From assembly GCA_050331455.1 (NCBI GenBank), contig JBHJGV010000090.1:1-20935 (forward strand): a stretch of DNA of 20,935 nt. The letters run 5' to 3'. Position 1 is the first letter of the stretch. Every line of letters starts with the position of its first letter. This document shows positions 1-7,119 of this stretch, piece by piece. Both the position numbers and the translations under genes were made by a program. Source of the stretch: CAYUYV01 sp050331455 (GTDB lineage: Bacteria; Pseudomonadota; Alphaproteobacteria; JAJFIK01). The notes beneath the pieces are model-generated. The model saw only the letters and a program-made list of their open reading frames with translations. It did no database searches and was not told the origin of the DNA.

Positions 1-130
1 GCACATCGTCGGTCAGGGTGTTGGTCATGGACTGCACCGTGATCGGCGCGTCCCCGCCCACGGGCACAGGGCCCACCATGATCTGACGGCACGGACGGCG
101 GTGAATCTCCCGATAAGGCCGGACTGACAT
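1..130 (-). CDS. ispG: 4-hydroxy-3-methylbut-2-enyl diphosphate synthase, 5' part only
   Basis: IspG (GcpE) is the [4Fe-4S] enzyme that converts methylerythritol cyclodiphosphate to HMBPP in the cytoplasmic MEP isoprenoid pathway. Only the first 43 codons are in the window; the gene runs off the left edge. The visible N-terminus begins MSVRPYREIHRR and contains VPVGGDAPITVQSMTN, the characteristic IspG start of the TIM-barrel domain. The ATG at 130 is preceded on the minus strand by a GGGAG Shine-Dalgarno-like stretch about 7 nt upstream. The C-terminal iron-sulfur domain is outside the window. It is divergent from ispH, which performs the next and last step of the same pathway. Recognition rests on the short but very conserved N-terminal motif. 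Confidence 0.88.
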   Translation of the reverse strand, partial: MSVRPYREIHRRPCRQIMVGPVPVGGDAPITVQSMTNTLTDDV

Positions 131-282
131 GGCTCGTCTCCCATCCTTGATGTTCGTCGCCTTGGTCCAAAAGAACGCGAAGCGCTCTTGCAGGCTCAAT
201 CTCACGGCCCCCCTGCCATGACAACCCCAAAGTGACGCGGGATTTCCGCAAAACCGATCCGAAAGGGCCAGGAGCGCCATAA

Positions 283-322
283 GCGCCCCCTGGGGCGGAC
301 CCTGGGGCGCCCCAGGGGGCGC
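283..322. repeat. Perfect 15-bp inverted repeat with nested palindrome
   Basis: The arms GCGCCCCCTGGGGCG (283-297) and CGCCCCAGGGGGCGC (308-322) are exact reverse complements, separated by 10 nt. The right arm also takes part in an 18-bp palindrome, 300-317, so two alternative hairpins are possible. It could be a terminator for a transcript entering the gap, a REP-like element or a protein site. No T-run follows on either strand, so a standard intrinsic terminator is not clearly supported. Confidence 0.6.
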
Positions 323-633
323 GGCGTCGGGGCAGCAGGGCATAAGGGCCTGCAGGATGGACCGTCCGCCCACGGTCCCGCAACCGCGTGGGCCAGGCCA
401 GTGGCGCAGCGTGTGATTTGTAAATGGGGTTATTGCTTTGTATCCCAGGTTATCAAGGATGTGTCCTGACATTCCGCGGGCCAATGATCCGGACCTCTGG
501 TCGTCGCTTTCCCCGTGAAAATCTATTTAACGTCAATGTGATACCTGTTCACCGGACCGGGCGTTCCAAGGCACCGGGCCCTCCGGCATGCCGTATCGTT
601 GCGCGGGCCTGGTATTTTTTGTGGCTTGGGGAC

Positions 634-662
634 TTGCTGCACCGGCGAAATGCCGTGATATA
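634..662 (+). promoter_or_regulatory. Candidate sigma-70-type promoter for ispH-hpnH
   Basis: A TTGCTG -35-like hexamer (634-639) is followed by a 17-nt spacer and a GATATA -10-like hexamer (657-662). It lies in the AT-richer part of the gap, 157 nt before the ispH start. The match is only moderate; this is an inference from position and spacing. Confidence 0.35.
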
Positions 663-687
663 TGAACGCGGAACAAAAGCAGAAATT

Positions 688-702
688 GTAACCTGAGGTT
701 AC
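688..702. promoter_or_regulatory. Possible operator: 15-bp palindrome GTAACCT-G-AGGTTAC
   Basis: The 7-nt arms are perfect reverse complements around one central base. The site lies about 26 nt after the candidate -10 element and 116 nt before ispH. This placement would suit a repressor site or a small leader hairpin. No regulator can be named. Confidence 0.35.
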
Positions 703-818
703 CGTATCGACGATCCGTTCAGGAGGGAGATGGGGGCTCTCCAAACGCGGTCGCAGCGGACAGGCCGGCCGGGCTCCGTAAGGGCAGGGTCCTGCAGACA
801 CCAGGGGAGAGAAGGACG

Positions 819-1805
819 ATGGAATCGGCACAACAGGCGCTGACAGTCATTTTGGCCAAGCCCCGGGGCTTTTGCGCGGGTGTGGAACGGGCCATCGATA
901 TCGTTGAGCGTGCCCTGGAGAAATATGGCGCGCCCGTCTATGTCCGGCACGAAATCGTGCATAACAAGCATGTGGTCGAGACCCTGAAGGAAAGGGGCGC
1001 GATCTTCGTCAAAGAGGTCGATGAAGTGCCCGTGGGCGGCGTGACGGTGTTCAGCGCCCACGGCGTCGCCAAGCGTGTGGAAGACGGTGCGGCCGGCCGG
1101 GAACTCCAAGTTATCGATGCGACCTGCCCGTTGGTCACCAAGGTTCACAAGGAAGGCCAGCGCTACGTGACCAAAGGCTTCGAGGTCGTCTTGATCGGGC
1201 ATCTCGGCCATCCGGAGGTCGAAGGCACCCTGGGTCAAATTCCGGGTACGGTGCACGTGCTGTCCGAAGTGGATGAGGTCAATGCCCTCACGGTTTCCGA
1301 TCCAAACCGGGTCGCCTATGTCACCCAAACGACCTTGAGCGTGAATGACACCCGAGACGTGATCGAAGCGCTGAAAAACAAGTATCCGAACATTGTCGGG
1401 CCGGACACGCGCGATATTTGTTATGCGACTCAGAACCGTCAGACGGCAGTGCTTGAATTGGCCGGACAGGTGGATCTGCTTCTCGTGGTCGGCGCGCAGA
1501 ACAGTTCGAACTCGAACAGGCTTCGCGAGATCGGCGAGAATATGGGTGTGCCCAGCTACCTCATTGCTGACTGGACGGCCATGGATCAGGCTTGGTTGGA
1601 CGGCGTGGAGACAGTAGGCATCACGGCAGGGGCGTCCGCGCCCGAAACGCTGGTCCAGGGCGTCATCGACCATTTGCGCAGCCTGCGGACCGTGACGGTG
1701 GAAACCCTCAAAGGCGTCGAGGAAAACATCCACTTCAAATTGCCGCCGGAGCTGGCGGATATCCCCCAGGTGGACGGCTCGGCTGCGGCCTGGGGCAGCG
1801 AATAA
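819..1805 (+). CDS. ispH: 4-hydroxy-3-methylbut-2-enyl diphosphate reductase
   Basis: IspH (LytB) reduces HMBPP to IPP and DMAPP, the last step of the MEP pathway, using a [4Fe-4S] cluster. The 328-residue length is usual. The three cluster cysteines are all visible: C19 in KPRGFCAGVERAI, C103 in DATCPLVTKVH and C201 in RDICYATQNRQ. The substrate-binding histidine motifs VRHEIVHN and FSAHGVA are also present. The ATG at 819 follows GGAGAGAAGGACG, a good ribosome binding site. hpnH follows on the same strand after 115 nt with its own strong ribosome binding site, so co-transcription is likely. Placement next to hopanoid genes suggests coupling of C5 precursor supply to hopanoid demand. That last point is inference. 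Confidence 0.97.
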   Translation: MESAQQALTVILAKPRGFCAGVERAIDIVERALEKYGAPVYVRHEIVHNKHVVETLKERGAIFVKEVDEVPVGGVTVFSAHGVAKRVEDGAAGRELQVIDATCPLVTKVHKEGQRYVTKGFEVVLIGHLGHPEVEGTLGQIPGTVHVLSEVDEVNALTVSDPNRVAYVTQTTLSVNDTRDVIEALKNKYPNIVGPDTRDICYATQNRQTAVLELAGQVDLLLVVGAQNSSNSNRLREIGENMGVPSYLIADWTAMDQAWLDGVETVGITAGASAPETLVQGVIDHLRSLRTVTVETLKGVEENIHFKLPPELADIPQVDGSAAAWGSE

Positions 1806-1920
1806 CGGTTCCCCCCGTGACATCCGGGGCTGGGCGGGTTGGAGGAGGCTCGCCTCGGCGCAATCCTGGAAACCGGGCAACCGCTTTCATCACAACACGG
1901 AAACAGGAAAGGAGGCGCAG

Positions 1921-3069
1921 GTGGGCGTCCCGCTGAAGCAACAGATCAAAGTCGGCACATATATCTTCAAGCAGAAGCTCATGGGGCGGAAACACTATCC
2001 GCTGGTGCTGATGCTGGAGCCGCTCTTCCGTTGCAATCTGGCCTGTGCCGGTTGCGGTAAGATCGATTATCCCGACCCCATCTTGAACAAGCGCCTGTCC
2101 GTCGAGGACTGCCTCCAGGCGGCCGACGAATGCGGCGCCCCCATCGTCGCGATCCCGGGCGGCGAGCCGCTTCTCCACAAGGAGATCGGCGAGATCGTGA
2201 AGGGTCTGGTCGAGCGCAAGAAATTCGTCTCGCTCTGCACGAATGCCCTGCTGCTCGAGAAGAAGATGCATCTGTTCGAGCCGTCCGATTATCTGTTCTT
2301 CTCCGTGCACCTGGATGGTCTGAAGGAAGAACATGACAAGGCGGTCTGCCAGGACGGCGTGTTCGACCGGGCCATCAAGGCCATCAAGGCAGCCCAGGAC
2401 AAGGGCTTCCAGGTCAATGCCAACGCTACCATTTTCGACGGTGCCAAGCCGGAGCGGGTGGCGGAGTTTCTGGATTACTGCACCGAGCTGGGCGTCGGCA
2501 TCACGATCTCTCCGGGCTATGCCTATGAGCGTGCGCCCGACACCGAGCATTTCCTCAGCCGGCAGAAGACCAAGACCCTGTTCCGCGATATCCTGAAATT
2601 GGGCCGTCAGGGCAAAAAGTGGTCCCTCAACCACTCTTCGCTGTATCTGGACTTCCTGACCGGCAACCAGACCTACAAATGCACGCCCTGGGGTATGCCG
2701 ACCCGGAACATTTTCGGCTGGCAGCGTCCCTGCTATCTGCTCGGCGAAGGCTACGCGAAGACCTTCAAGGAGCTGATGGAAACGACCGACTGGGACAATT
2801 ACGGCACCGGCAAATACGAAAAATGCGCCGACTGCATGGCCCATTGCGGCTATGAGCCGACGGCCGCTGCCGACGCCGTGAACAATCCGCTGAAAGCCCT
2901 GTGGGTGGGTCTGCGCGGTCCGCGGGTCGCCGGCCCCATGGCGCCGGAAATCTCCCTTGAAAATCAGCGTCCGGCGGAATTCGTCCACGACACCATTGTC
3001 GAGACCCAACTAGCCGATATGCATGACCCGAAGAAGAGTCGGGAAGACGTGGCGGGCGCAGCGGCCTAA
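1921..3069 (+). CDS. hpnH: Adenosyl-hopene transferase HpnH (radical SAM)
   Basis: HpnH is a radical SAM enzyme that joins a 5'-deoxyadenosyl group to diploptene to form adenosylhopane, the first step of C35 extended hopanoid synthesis. The product is 382 residues. The radical SAM motif CxxxCxxC is at C38, C42 and C45 (CNLACAGC). The second half has further cysteines, including KCADCMAHCGYEP, and the family-typical tail GPMAPEISLENQRPAEF. The start is a GTG at 1921, chosen because AAAGGAGG lies 5 nt upstream and the family begins at this point (M-G-x-P-L-x-Q-Q). Its last 60 nt overlap tail-to-tail with the end of hpnG on the other strand. The partner enzyme HpnG acts on its product. Confidence 0.95.
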   Translation: MGVPLKQQIKVGTYIFKQKLMGRKHYPLVLMLEPLFRCNLACAGCGKIDYPDPILNKRLSVEDCLQAADECGAPIVAIPGGEPLLHKEIGEIVKGLVERKKFVSLCTNALLLEKKMHLFEPSDYLFFSVHLDGLKEEHDKAVCQDGVFDRAIKAIKAAQDKGFQVNANATIFDGAKPERVAEFLDYCTELGVGITISPGYAYERAPDTEHFLSRQKTKTLFRDILKLGRQGKKWSLNHSSLYLDFLTGNQTYKCTPWGMPTRNIFGWQRPCYLLGEGYAKTFKELMETTDWDNYGTGKYEKCADCMAHCGYEPTAAADAVNNPLKALWVGLRGPRVAGPMAPEISLENQRPAEFVHDTIVETQLADMHDPKKSREDVAGAAA

Positions 3070-3720
3070 AGCGTCGTGGGCGGCCTTGTTCTCACGGCCA
3101 AGGCGCACGAGATCGAGCCAATCCTTCGGGCGGCCCGCGGCTGTCCGAAGGACGGACAGGGTCCTGATGGATCCGTCCTCGGCCACCGCCCCGGCCACGG
3201 AGGGCGGCATGGCCCGATCCCACGGGTCGGCCACGGCCCGAATGGCGGCACAGCGCAATCCCGCTTCCGCCGCGACTTCAGCCACCGCATGGCTTTCCAT
3301 ATCCACTGCATGAACGGCGTAATCGCTCGCAAGCTGACGTTTTACGGCCACGTTGTCGATAAGCACATCGCTGCCGGCCAGTCTCGCTTCAGCCAGCGTG
3401 AATCCCGCGGCTGCGGCGCAGGTGCTGAGCGCGCTCAAAAGGTCCTGCGACAGGCACCAGGTGTGGCCCTCCGGCACGCGGACGATTTCCGTGCCGACCA
3501 ACAGCTCGCCGGGCTGGACCGTGGCGGAAAGCCCTCCGGAAACGCCGAAACTGACAAGGGCCCGCGCCCCATCGCGCACCAGGGCCCGCGCCCTCTCCCG
3601 GGCCCGCTCCGCATGGGCGCCGGACACGGCGATCCGGATGGCGCCGATGTCGGCAATGGGCCCGATGGCCTGCGCCTCGCTTTTCAGCCCACAGACAATC
3701 CCGATAAAGGCCGGATCCAT
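3010..3720 (-). CDS. hpnG: Hopanoid-associated phosphorylase HpnG
   Basis: HpnG belongs to the purine nucleoside phosphorylase / MTA-SAH nucleosidase superfamily and removes adenine from adenosylhopane, leading to ribosylhopane. The 236-residue product shows VSFGVSGGL (about residues 56-64), which forms the phosphate/ribose pocket. It also shows HAVDMESHAVAEVA (about 137-150), with the conserved Met-Glu that binds ribose, and an Asp at 165 in the position of the purine-contacting acid. The ATG at 3720 has AGGAAG just upstream. The gene is last in hpnCDEG, 48 nt after hpnE. Its C-terminal 20 codons overlap the 3' end of hpnH in antisense orientation. The function is known for the family; the start is reasonably clear. 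Confidence 0.9.
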   Translation of the reverse strand: MDPAFIGIVCGLKSEAQAIGPIADIGAIRIAVSGAHAERARERARALVRDGARALVSFGVSGGLSATVQPGELLVGTEIVRVPEGHTWCLSQDLLSALSTCAAAAGFTLAEARLAGSDVLIDNVAVKRQLASDYAVHAVDMESHAVAEVAAEAGLRCAAIRAVADPWDRAMPPSVAGAVAEDGSIRTLSVLRTAAGRPKDWLDLVRLGRENKAAHDALGRCARHVFPTLLRVMHIG

Positions 3721-3768
3721 GGCGGCTTCCTTTTTGTGCGTCCCCCGGGCAAGGCCCGAATCGAAAGG

Positions 3769-5025
3769 TCAGGCCCTGGCGCGGATATGGGCGCAGGCCC
3801 GCTCGCCGGACCGGATCGCGCTTTCGATGGTGGCGGGCAGCCCCGTATCGGTCCAGTCGCCAGCCAGCGCCAGATTCGTCGAGGCCGTGCCCGGTCCGGA
3901 GCGTTTTGCAAGGCCCGCCGGCGATTCGTCGAACGTCGCCTTGCGCTCCTTGATCATCCGAGCCGCCCGATAGGACGTCTCGCCGAGATCGAGCGCCTGC
4001 GCCGTGTCGCGCCACAGCCGCGGCAGCAGCGTTTCGGCGGGCTCATCGGCCAGGGCGCCCGCGGCGCTGATGGTCAGGCTGACGATATCCCCGCGCAGAA
4101 AGATCCAGTGCACCGGTGAATTGATCAGACCCAGGAACGGCATGGTGTCCGACCCTTCGACGGTGCGATCCAGCCGGTAATGGGCATTGACGATGACGCC
4201 GCCGTCACCCGGCGGATCCAGCTCCGGCAGGATCTGGCCGGCCCGGGTCGAGGGCAGGGCAAGCACGACCCAGTCATCGTCGGCCACATCGATGGGGCCA
4301 TGGTGGAAATCGAGCCTGCGCACCCGGTCGCCGTCGCGCACCAGGCCGGCGAGGCGGTGGGCATAGCGGATCTCGGCGCCGCCCTTGGCGAGGTGATCGA
4401 GGGCGGGGTCCACGAAGCTGGGGCCGAGCCCCTCCCGGGCGATCAGGGGCCGGCAGGCGGCCTCGCCTTTGGCAAAGGTTTCCAGCAGGACGATGCGCAA
4501 CAGGCGGGCCGCCCCGTTGTCTGCCGTGGTGTTGAGGGCGGCGAGCACCAGAGGCTCCCAGAACCGCTCATAGAGAGGGCCATCCGTGTCAAGAACGTCC
4601 GCCACGGTCTTGTCGGGGCCGGCGAAGGCGACATTCAGGCCCGACCCGTAATCGGCAAAGCGCGTCTTCGGCACCCGGCGGGCCGGATCCAGCAACCAGT
4701 AGGGCAGGGGCCCAGGATTGGGCCGCAGGGTCCAGCGCTCGCCGGTCTTGAGGTCAATGAACGGAAACACGGCCCGGGGCGGCTCGATCATCGTGTCCCG
4801 GGCGCCGATGCGCTCCAGATAGGACGTGGCGGACCGGTTGCCGCTCATGATCAGGTGGTTGCCGTTGTCGATCAGCGTACCGAGATGTTTGTCCTCGAAG
4901 GACCGGCAGCGCCCGCCGGCATGGCCCGCCGCCTCGTAAAGGCGGACTCGCATACCGGCATCGAGCAGGCGGATGGCCGTGGACAGGCCGGCCAGGCCGG
5001 CGCCGATGATGTGAACAAGGGTCAT
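3769..5025 (-). CDS. hpnE: Hydroxysqualene dehydroxylase HpnE (FAD-dependent)
   Basis: HpnE is a flavoprotein of the amine oxidase / phytoene-desaturase type. It reduces hydroxysqualene, made by HpnC, to squalene. The 418-residue product starts with the dinucleotide-binding motif GAGLAGL (G8, G10, G13), followed by E31 in LYEAAGHAGGRCRS, where FAD ribose is bound. The C-terminal FAD motif LALAGDWTDTGLPATIESA is also clear. The ATG at 5025 overlaps the TGA stop of hpnD by 4 nt (ATGA), implying translational coupling. The order hpnC-hpnD-hpnE matches the pathway PSPP synthase, hydroxysqualene synthase and dehydroxylase found in hopanoid-making bacteria without eukaryote-type squalene synthase. 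Confidence 0.94.
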   Translation of the reverse strand: MTLVHIIGAGLAGLSTAIRLLDAGMRVRLYEAAGHAGGRCRSFEDKHLGTLIDNGNHLIMSGNRSATSYLERIGARDTMIEPPRAVFPFIDLKTGERWTLRPNPGPLPYWLLDPARRVPKTRFADYGSGLNVAFAGPDKTVADVLDTDGPLYERFWEPLVLAALNTTADNGAARLLRIVLLETFAKGEAACRPLIAREGLGPSFVDPALDHLAKGGAEIRYAHRLAGLVRDGDRVRRLDFHHGPIDVADDDWVVLALPSTRAGQILPELDPPGDGGVIVNAHYRLDRTVEGSDTMPFLGLINSPVHWIFLRGDIVSLTISAAGALADEPAETLLPRLWRDTAQALDLGETSYRAARMIKERKATFDESPAGLAKRSGPGTASTNLALAGDWTDTGLPATIESAIRSGERACAHIRARA

Positions 5026-5963
5026 GTCGGTGTCTTAACGCCCGGGGGATGGTGAAGGGGCGGCGCCACGGCATAGCGGGCGGCGATGGCGAGCTTGGTC
5101 CATTTGGACAGGGCGACGGGTTCCCCGGCCACCCGGAAGTCCCGCTGCTCCAGCCGCCGCAGGGTTTCCTCATACATGCCCATCATCAACAGGGCGGGGC
5201 GCAGGACGCGCCAGTCGAGCTGTTCCATGGCGCGGCGGGCGGTCGCGAAGCGTTCCCGGGCAATGGCGCCGATGGCCCGGCACACGGCGGGGGTCTGGGG
5301 GTGGTCGGCCACGGTCTGGGGGTCGATTGAGGCGATCCCATGGGCTTCGAGATAGTCCCCCGGCAGATAAAGCCGGCCGATCGAGGCGTCGGTCTGCACG
5401 TCCCGCAGAATATTGGTAAGCTGCAGCGCATCGGCGAGGGCCAGGGCGAAATCGTCGGAGGGCTGACCGGCCGGGGCGCCGAAAACGGGCATGGACAGGC
5501 GCCCCACGGCACCTGCCACCCGGCGGCAATAGGCGAGCAGAGTATCCATGGACGGGGCGCGGATCGGTCCGTCCACATCCATTTCCATGCCCTCGATCAG
5601 CAGGATGAATTCCTCGCGCTCCAGGCCGTAATCGGCGATGGGGCCTTCAAGGGCGACCGCGGTCTTGAAGCGCGGACGTCCCGCATAGAGGGCGTTGATT
5701 TCCGCGCGCCAGGCGTCGAGGGCCGCATGCTTTTCCTCCGGCGTGCCCTCCTCGTCGGCGATATCGTCGATTTCCCGGCAAAAGGCATAGATGGCGAACA
5801 TGGCGTCCCGCCGTGCCTTGGGCAGGATGCGCATGCCGAGGCCGAAGGAGGTGCCGGACCGGTCGACGACGGCGCGGGCATGGGCCCGGGCCTCCTCGAC
5901 CGTCACGCAGGGCCCGGTTGCAGGCCGGTCGGTGCTTGGGGTCTCGGGGAGCGGGGGCGTCAT
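5022..5963 (-). CDS. hpnD: Presqualene diphosphate synthase HpnD
   Basis: HpnD condenses two farnesyl diphosphates to presqualene diphosphate. The family is the squalene/phytoene synthase all-alpha fold. From the chosen start the product has 313 residues. Both Mg2+/diphosphate-binding Asp motifs are present: DDIADEE (D66, D67, D70) and NILRDVQTD (D188, D192), the latter followed by GRLYLPGDYL. An upstream in-frame ATG at 6020 would add 19 residues. The ATG at 5963 is preferred because it overlaps the hpnC stop as ATGA and has AAAGGG upstream, and because the extra residues do not look conserved. It overlaps hpnE in the same way. Confidence 0.94.
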   Translation of the reverse strand: MTPPLPETPSTDRPATGPCVTVEEARAHARAVVDRSGTSFGLGMRILPKARRDAMFAIYAFCREIDDIADEEGTPEEKHAALDAWRAEINALYAGRPRFKTAVALEGPIADYGLEREEFILLIEGMEMDVDGPIRAPSMDTLLAYCRRVAGAVGRLSMPVFGAPAGQPSDDFALALADALQLTNILRDVQTDASIGRLYLPGDYLEAHGIASIDPQTVADHPQTPAVCRAIGAIARERFATARRAMEQLDWRVLRPALLMMGMYEETLRRLEQRDFRVAGEPVALSKWTKLAIAARYAVAPPLHHPPGVKTPT

Positions 5964-6934
5964 CGCTTGCCCTTTCGTGGGGTTCGTCCGGGGGCGAAAA
6001 ATCCGGATACGGCGCCCCACAATCCGGCCACGGCAAAGTCTCCTTTGCTCAGCGCCACCCGTGTGGCCAGGGGATCGCCCTTGCGCAACCGGTTGGTCAG
6101 CCGGTGGGCCAGGGTGACGATGACGGCCGACTCCATCGCCATGCGGCGGCCCGTCAGCGCGCCGGGCAGGCGATCGGCACTCGCCAGCAGCGTGTCCACC
6201 TCGGCCAGCATCCGGTCCATGACCCGCCGCATGCCCGGCTCAAGGGCCCGGGCATCCAGATCGGCCACGCTCACGCCCTCGGCGGCCATCCAGTCTTCGG
6301 GAATATAGACCCGGTGAAACGCGCGGTAGTCGTCGCCGCAATCCTGCAAATGATTGATCACTTGAAGAACCGTGCACAGCGCATCGGAATGGATATGGGC
6401 CGTGCGCGGTTCACGGTGCAGATCGAGGAGGAACCGCCCGACGGGATTGGCGGAAAGGGTGCAGTACTGCACCAGCTCCTGCCAATTGGCATAGCGCAGC
6501 TTGACCGCGTCCTGTCGGAAGGCGGCCAGCAGATCGCGGGCATGGCGGTCGCTCACGCCGGTCTCACGAAGTGTTTCGCGAAGCGCGAGCGGCTTTTCAT
6601 AGCCCTCCCCGTAGCCGGGCTCGCCGGTCAGCGCGGCCTCGAAAGCGTCGAGGCGGGCGATCTTGTCCTGGGGCGCCAGATCGGGATTGTCGGCGATGTC
6701 GTCGGCGGCGCGGGCGAAGTCGTAAAAGCGGGCCACATGGGGCCGCAGATGGGCCGGCAGGAGGAAGGAGCCCACGGGAAAGTTTTCGTCGCCGGCCCCT
6801 TTGCCGGAGGGCGTCTCAGGCGGGCCCGAGCGGTCCGGCCCTGGGGGAGGTGCCTGCGATGGCGTGCCTGGGCCGGTCTGCGGCGCGGGCGGCCCGTCCC
6901 TCGGGGCCGGCCGGTTGGCAGGCCCGTCGGACAT
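5960..6934 (-). CDS. hpnC: Hydroxysqualene synthase HpnC
   Basis: HpnC converts presqualene diphosphate to hydroxysqualene; it shares the squalene/phytoene synthase fold. The core is clear: GKGAGDENFPVGSFLLP, then FARAADDIADN (first Asp motif, about residues 74-83 with the start used here). The second motif NHLQDCGDDYR is followed by RVYIPEDW. It is the first gene of hpnCDEG. The start is uncertain: ATGs at 7108, 6991, 6976 and 6934 are in frame and none has a good ribosome binding site. I use 6934 (324 residues) because the stretch before the conserved core is already a Pro/Gly-rich, non-conserved tail of about 45 residues. Family members usually begin close to the core. Confidence 0.9.
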   Translation of the reverse strand: MSDGPANRPAPRDGPPAPQTGPGTPSQAPPPGPDRSGPPETPSGKGAGDENFPVGSFLLPAHLRPHVARFYDFARAADDIADNPDLAPQDKIARLDAFEAALTGEPGYGEGYEKPLALRETLRETGVSDRHARDLLAAFRQDAVKLRYANWQELVQYCTLSANPVGRFLLDLHREPRTAHIHSDALCTVLQVINHLQDCGDDYRAFHRVYIPEDWMAAEGVSVADLDARALEPGMRRVMDRMLAEVDTLLASADRLPGALTGRRMAMESAVIVTLAHRLTNRLRKGDPLATRVALSKGDFAVAGLWGAVSGFFAPGRTPRKGKR

Positions 6935-7119
6935 CGCGGTGATCGCTGGGGACGCCTCATCCCCCAACGCGTGCATGCTAGTCTGTACCATTGATGAAAG
7001 GTCCCAACCCAGGCTTTGGCCGAACCCTAGCGACCGATCCGGGGGGAGACAAGCGCCGCCCCGGCGGGCCCCGGCGCGGCCATCGCCGCGGTTCCGACCT
7101 GACAACATCAGGATAACAC

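Larger units (their letters stand above)
131..818. other. 688-bp intergenic region between ispG and ispH
   Basis: No convincing gene is seen. The left part is GC-rich and carries a strong inverted repeat (283-322). The part from about 415 to 700 is visibly less GC-rich than the rest of the window and holds a candidate promoter (634-662) and a short palindrome (688-702). The only open frame of note on the plus strand (424-696) has no ribosome binding site, and its product is not like any family I know. The region probably carries divergent promoters for ispG and for ispH-hpnH, and possibly a long leader or small RNA. Confidence 0.6.

Noticed and set aside
196..224. Possible ispG promoter on the minus strand (TTGTCA, 17 nt, GATTGA)
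   Set aside because: The -35 is good but the -10 hexamer matches only two of six consensus bases.
424..696. 90-codon open frame on the plus strand before ispH
   Set aside because: No ribosome binding site, no recognisable motif, and it overlaps the region with promoter-like and palindromic signals.
699..1880. 393-codon open frame antisense to ispH
   Set aside because: A frame shadow common in high-GC DNA; the plus strand encodes a complete IspH with all three cluster cysteines.
1735..3009. 424-codon open frame antisense to hpnH
   Set aside because: A high-GC shadow of HpnH; no motif and no ribosome binding site.
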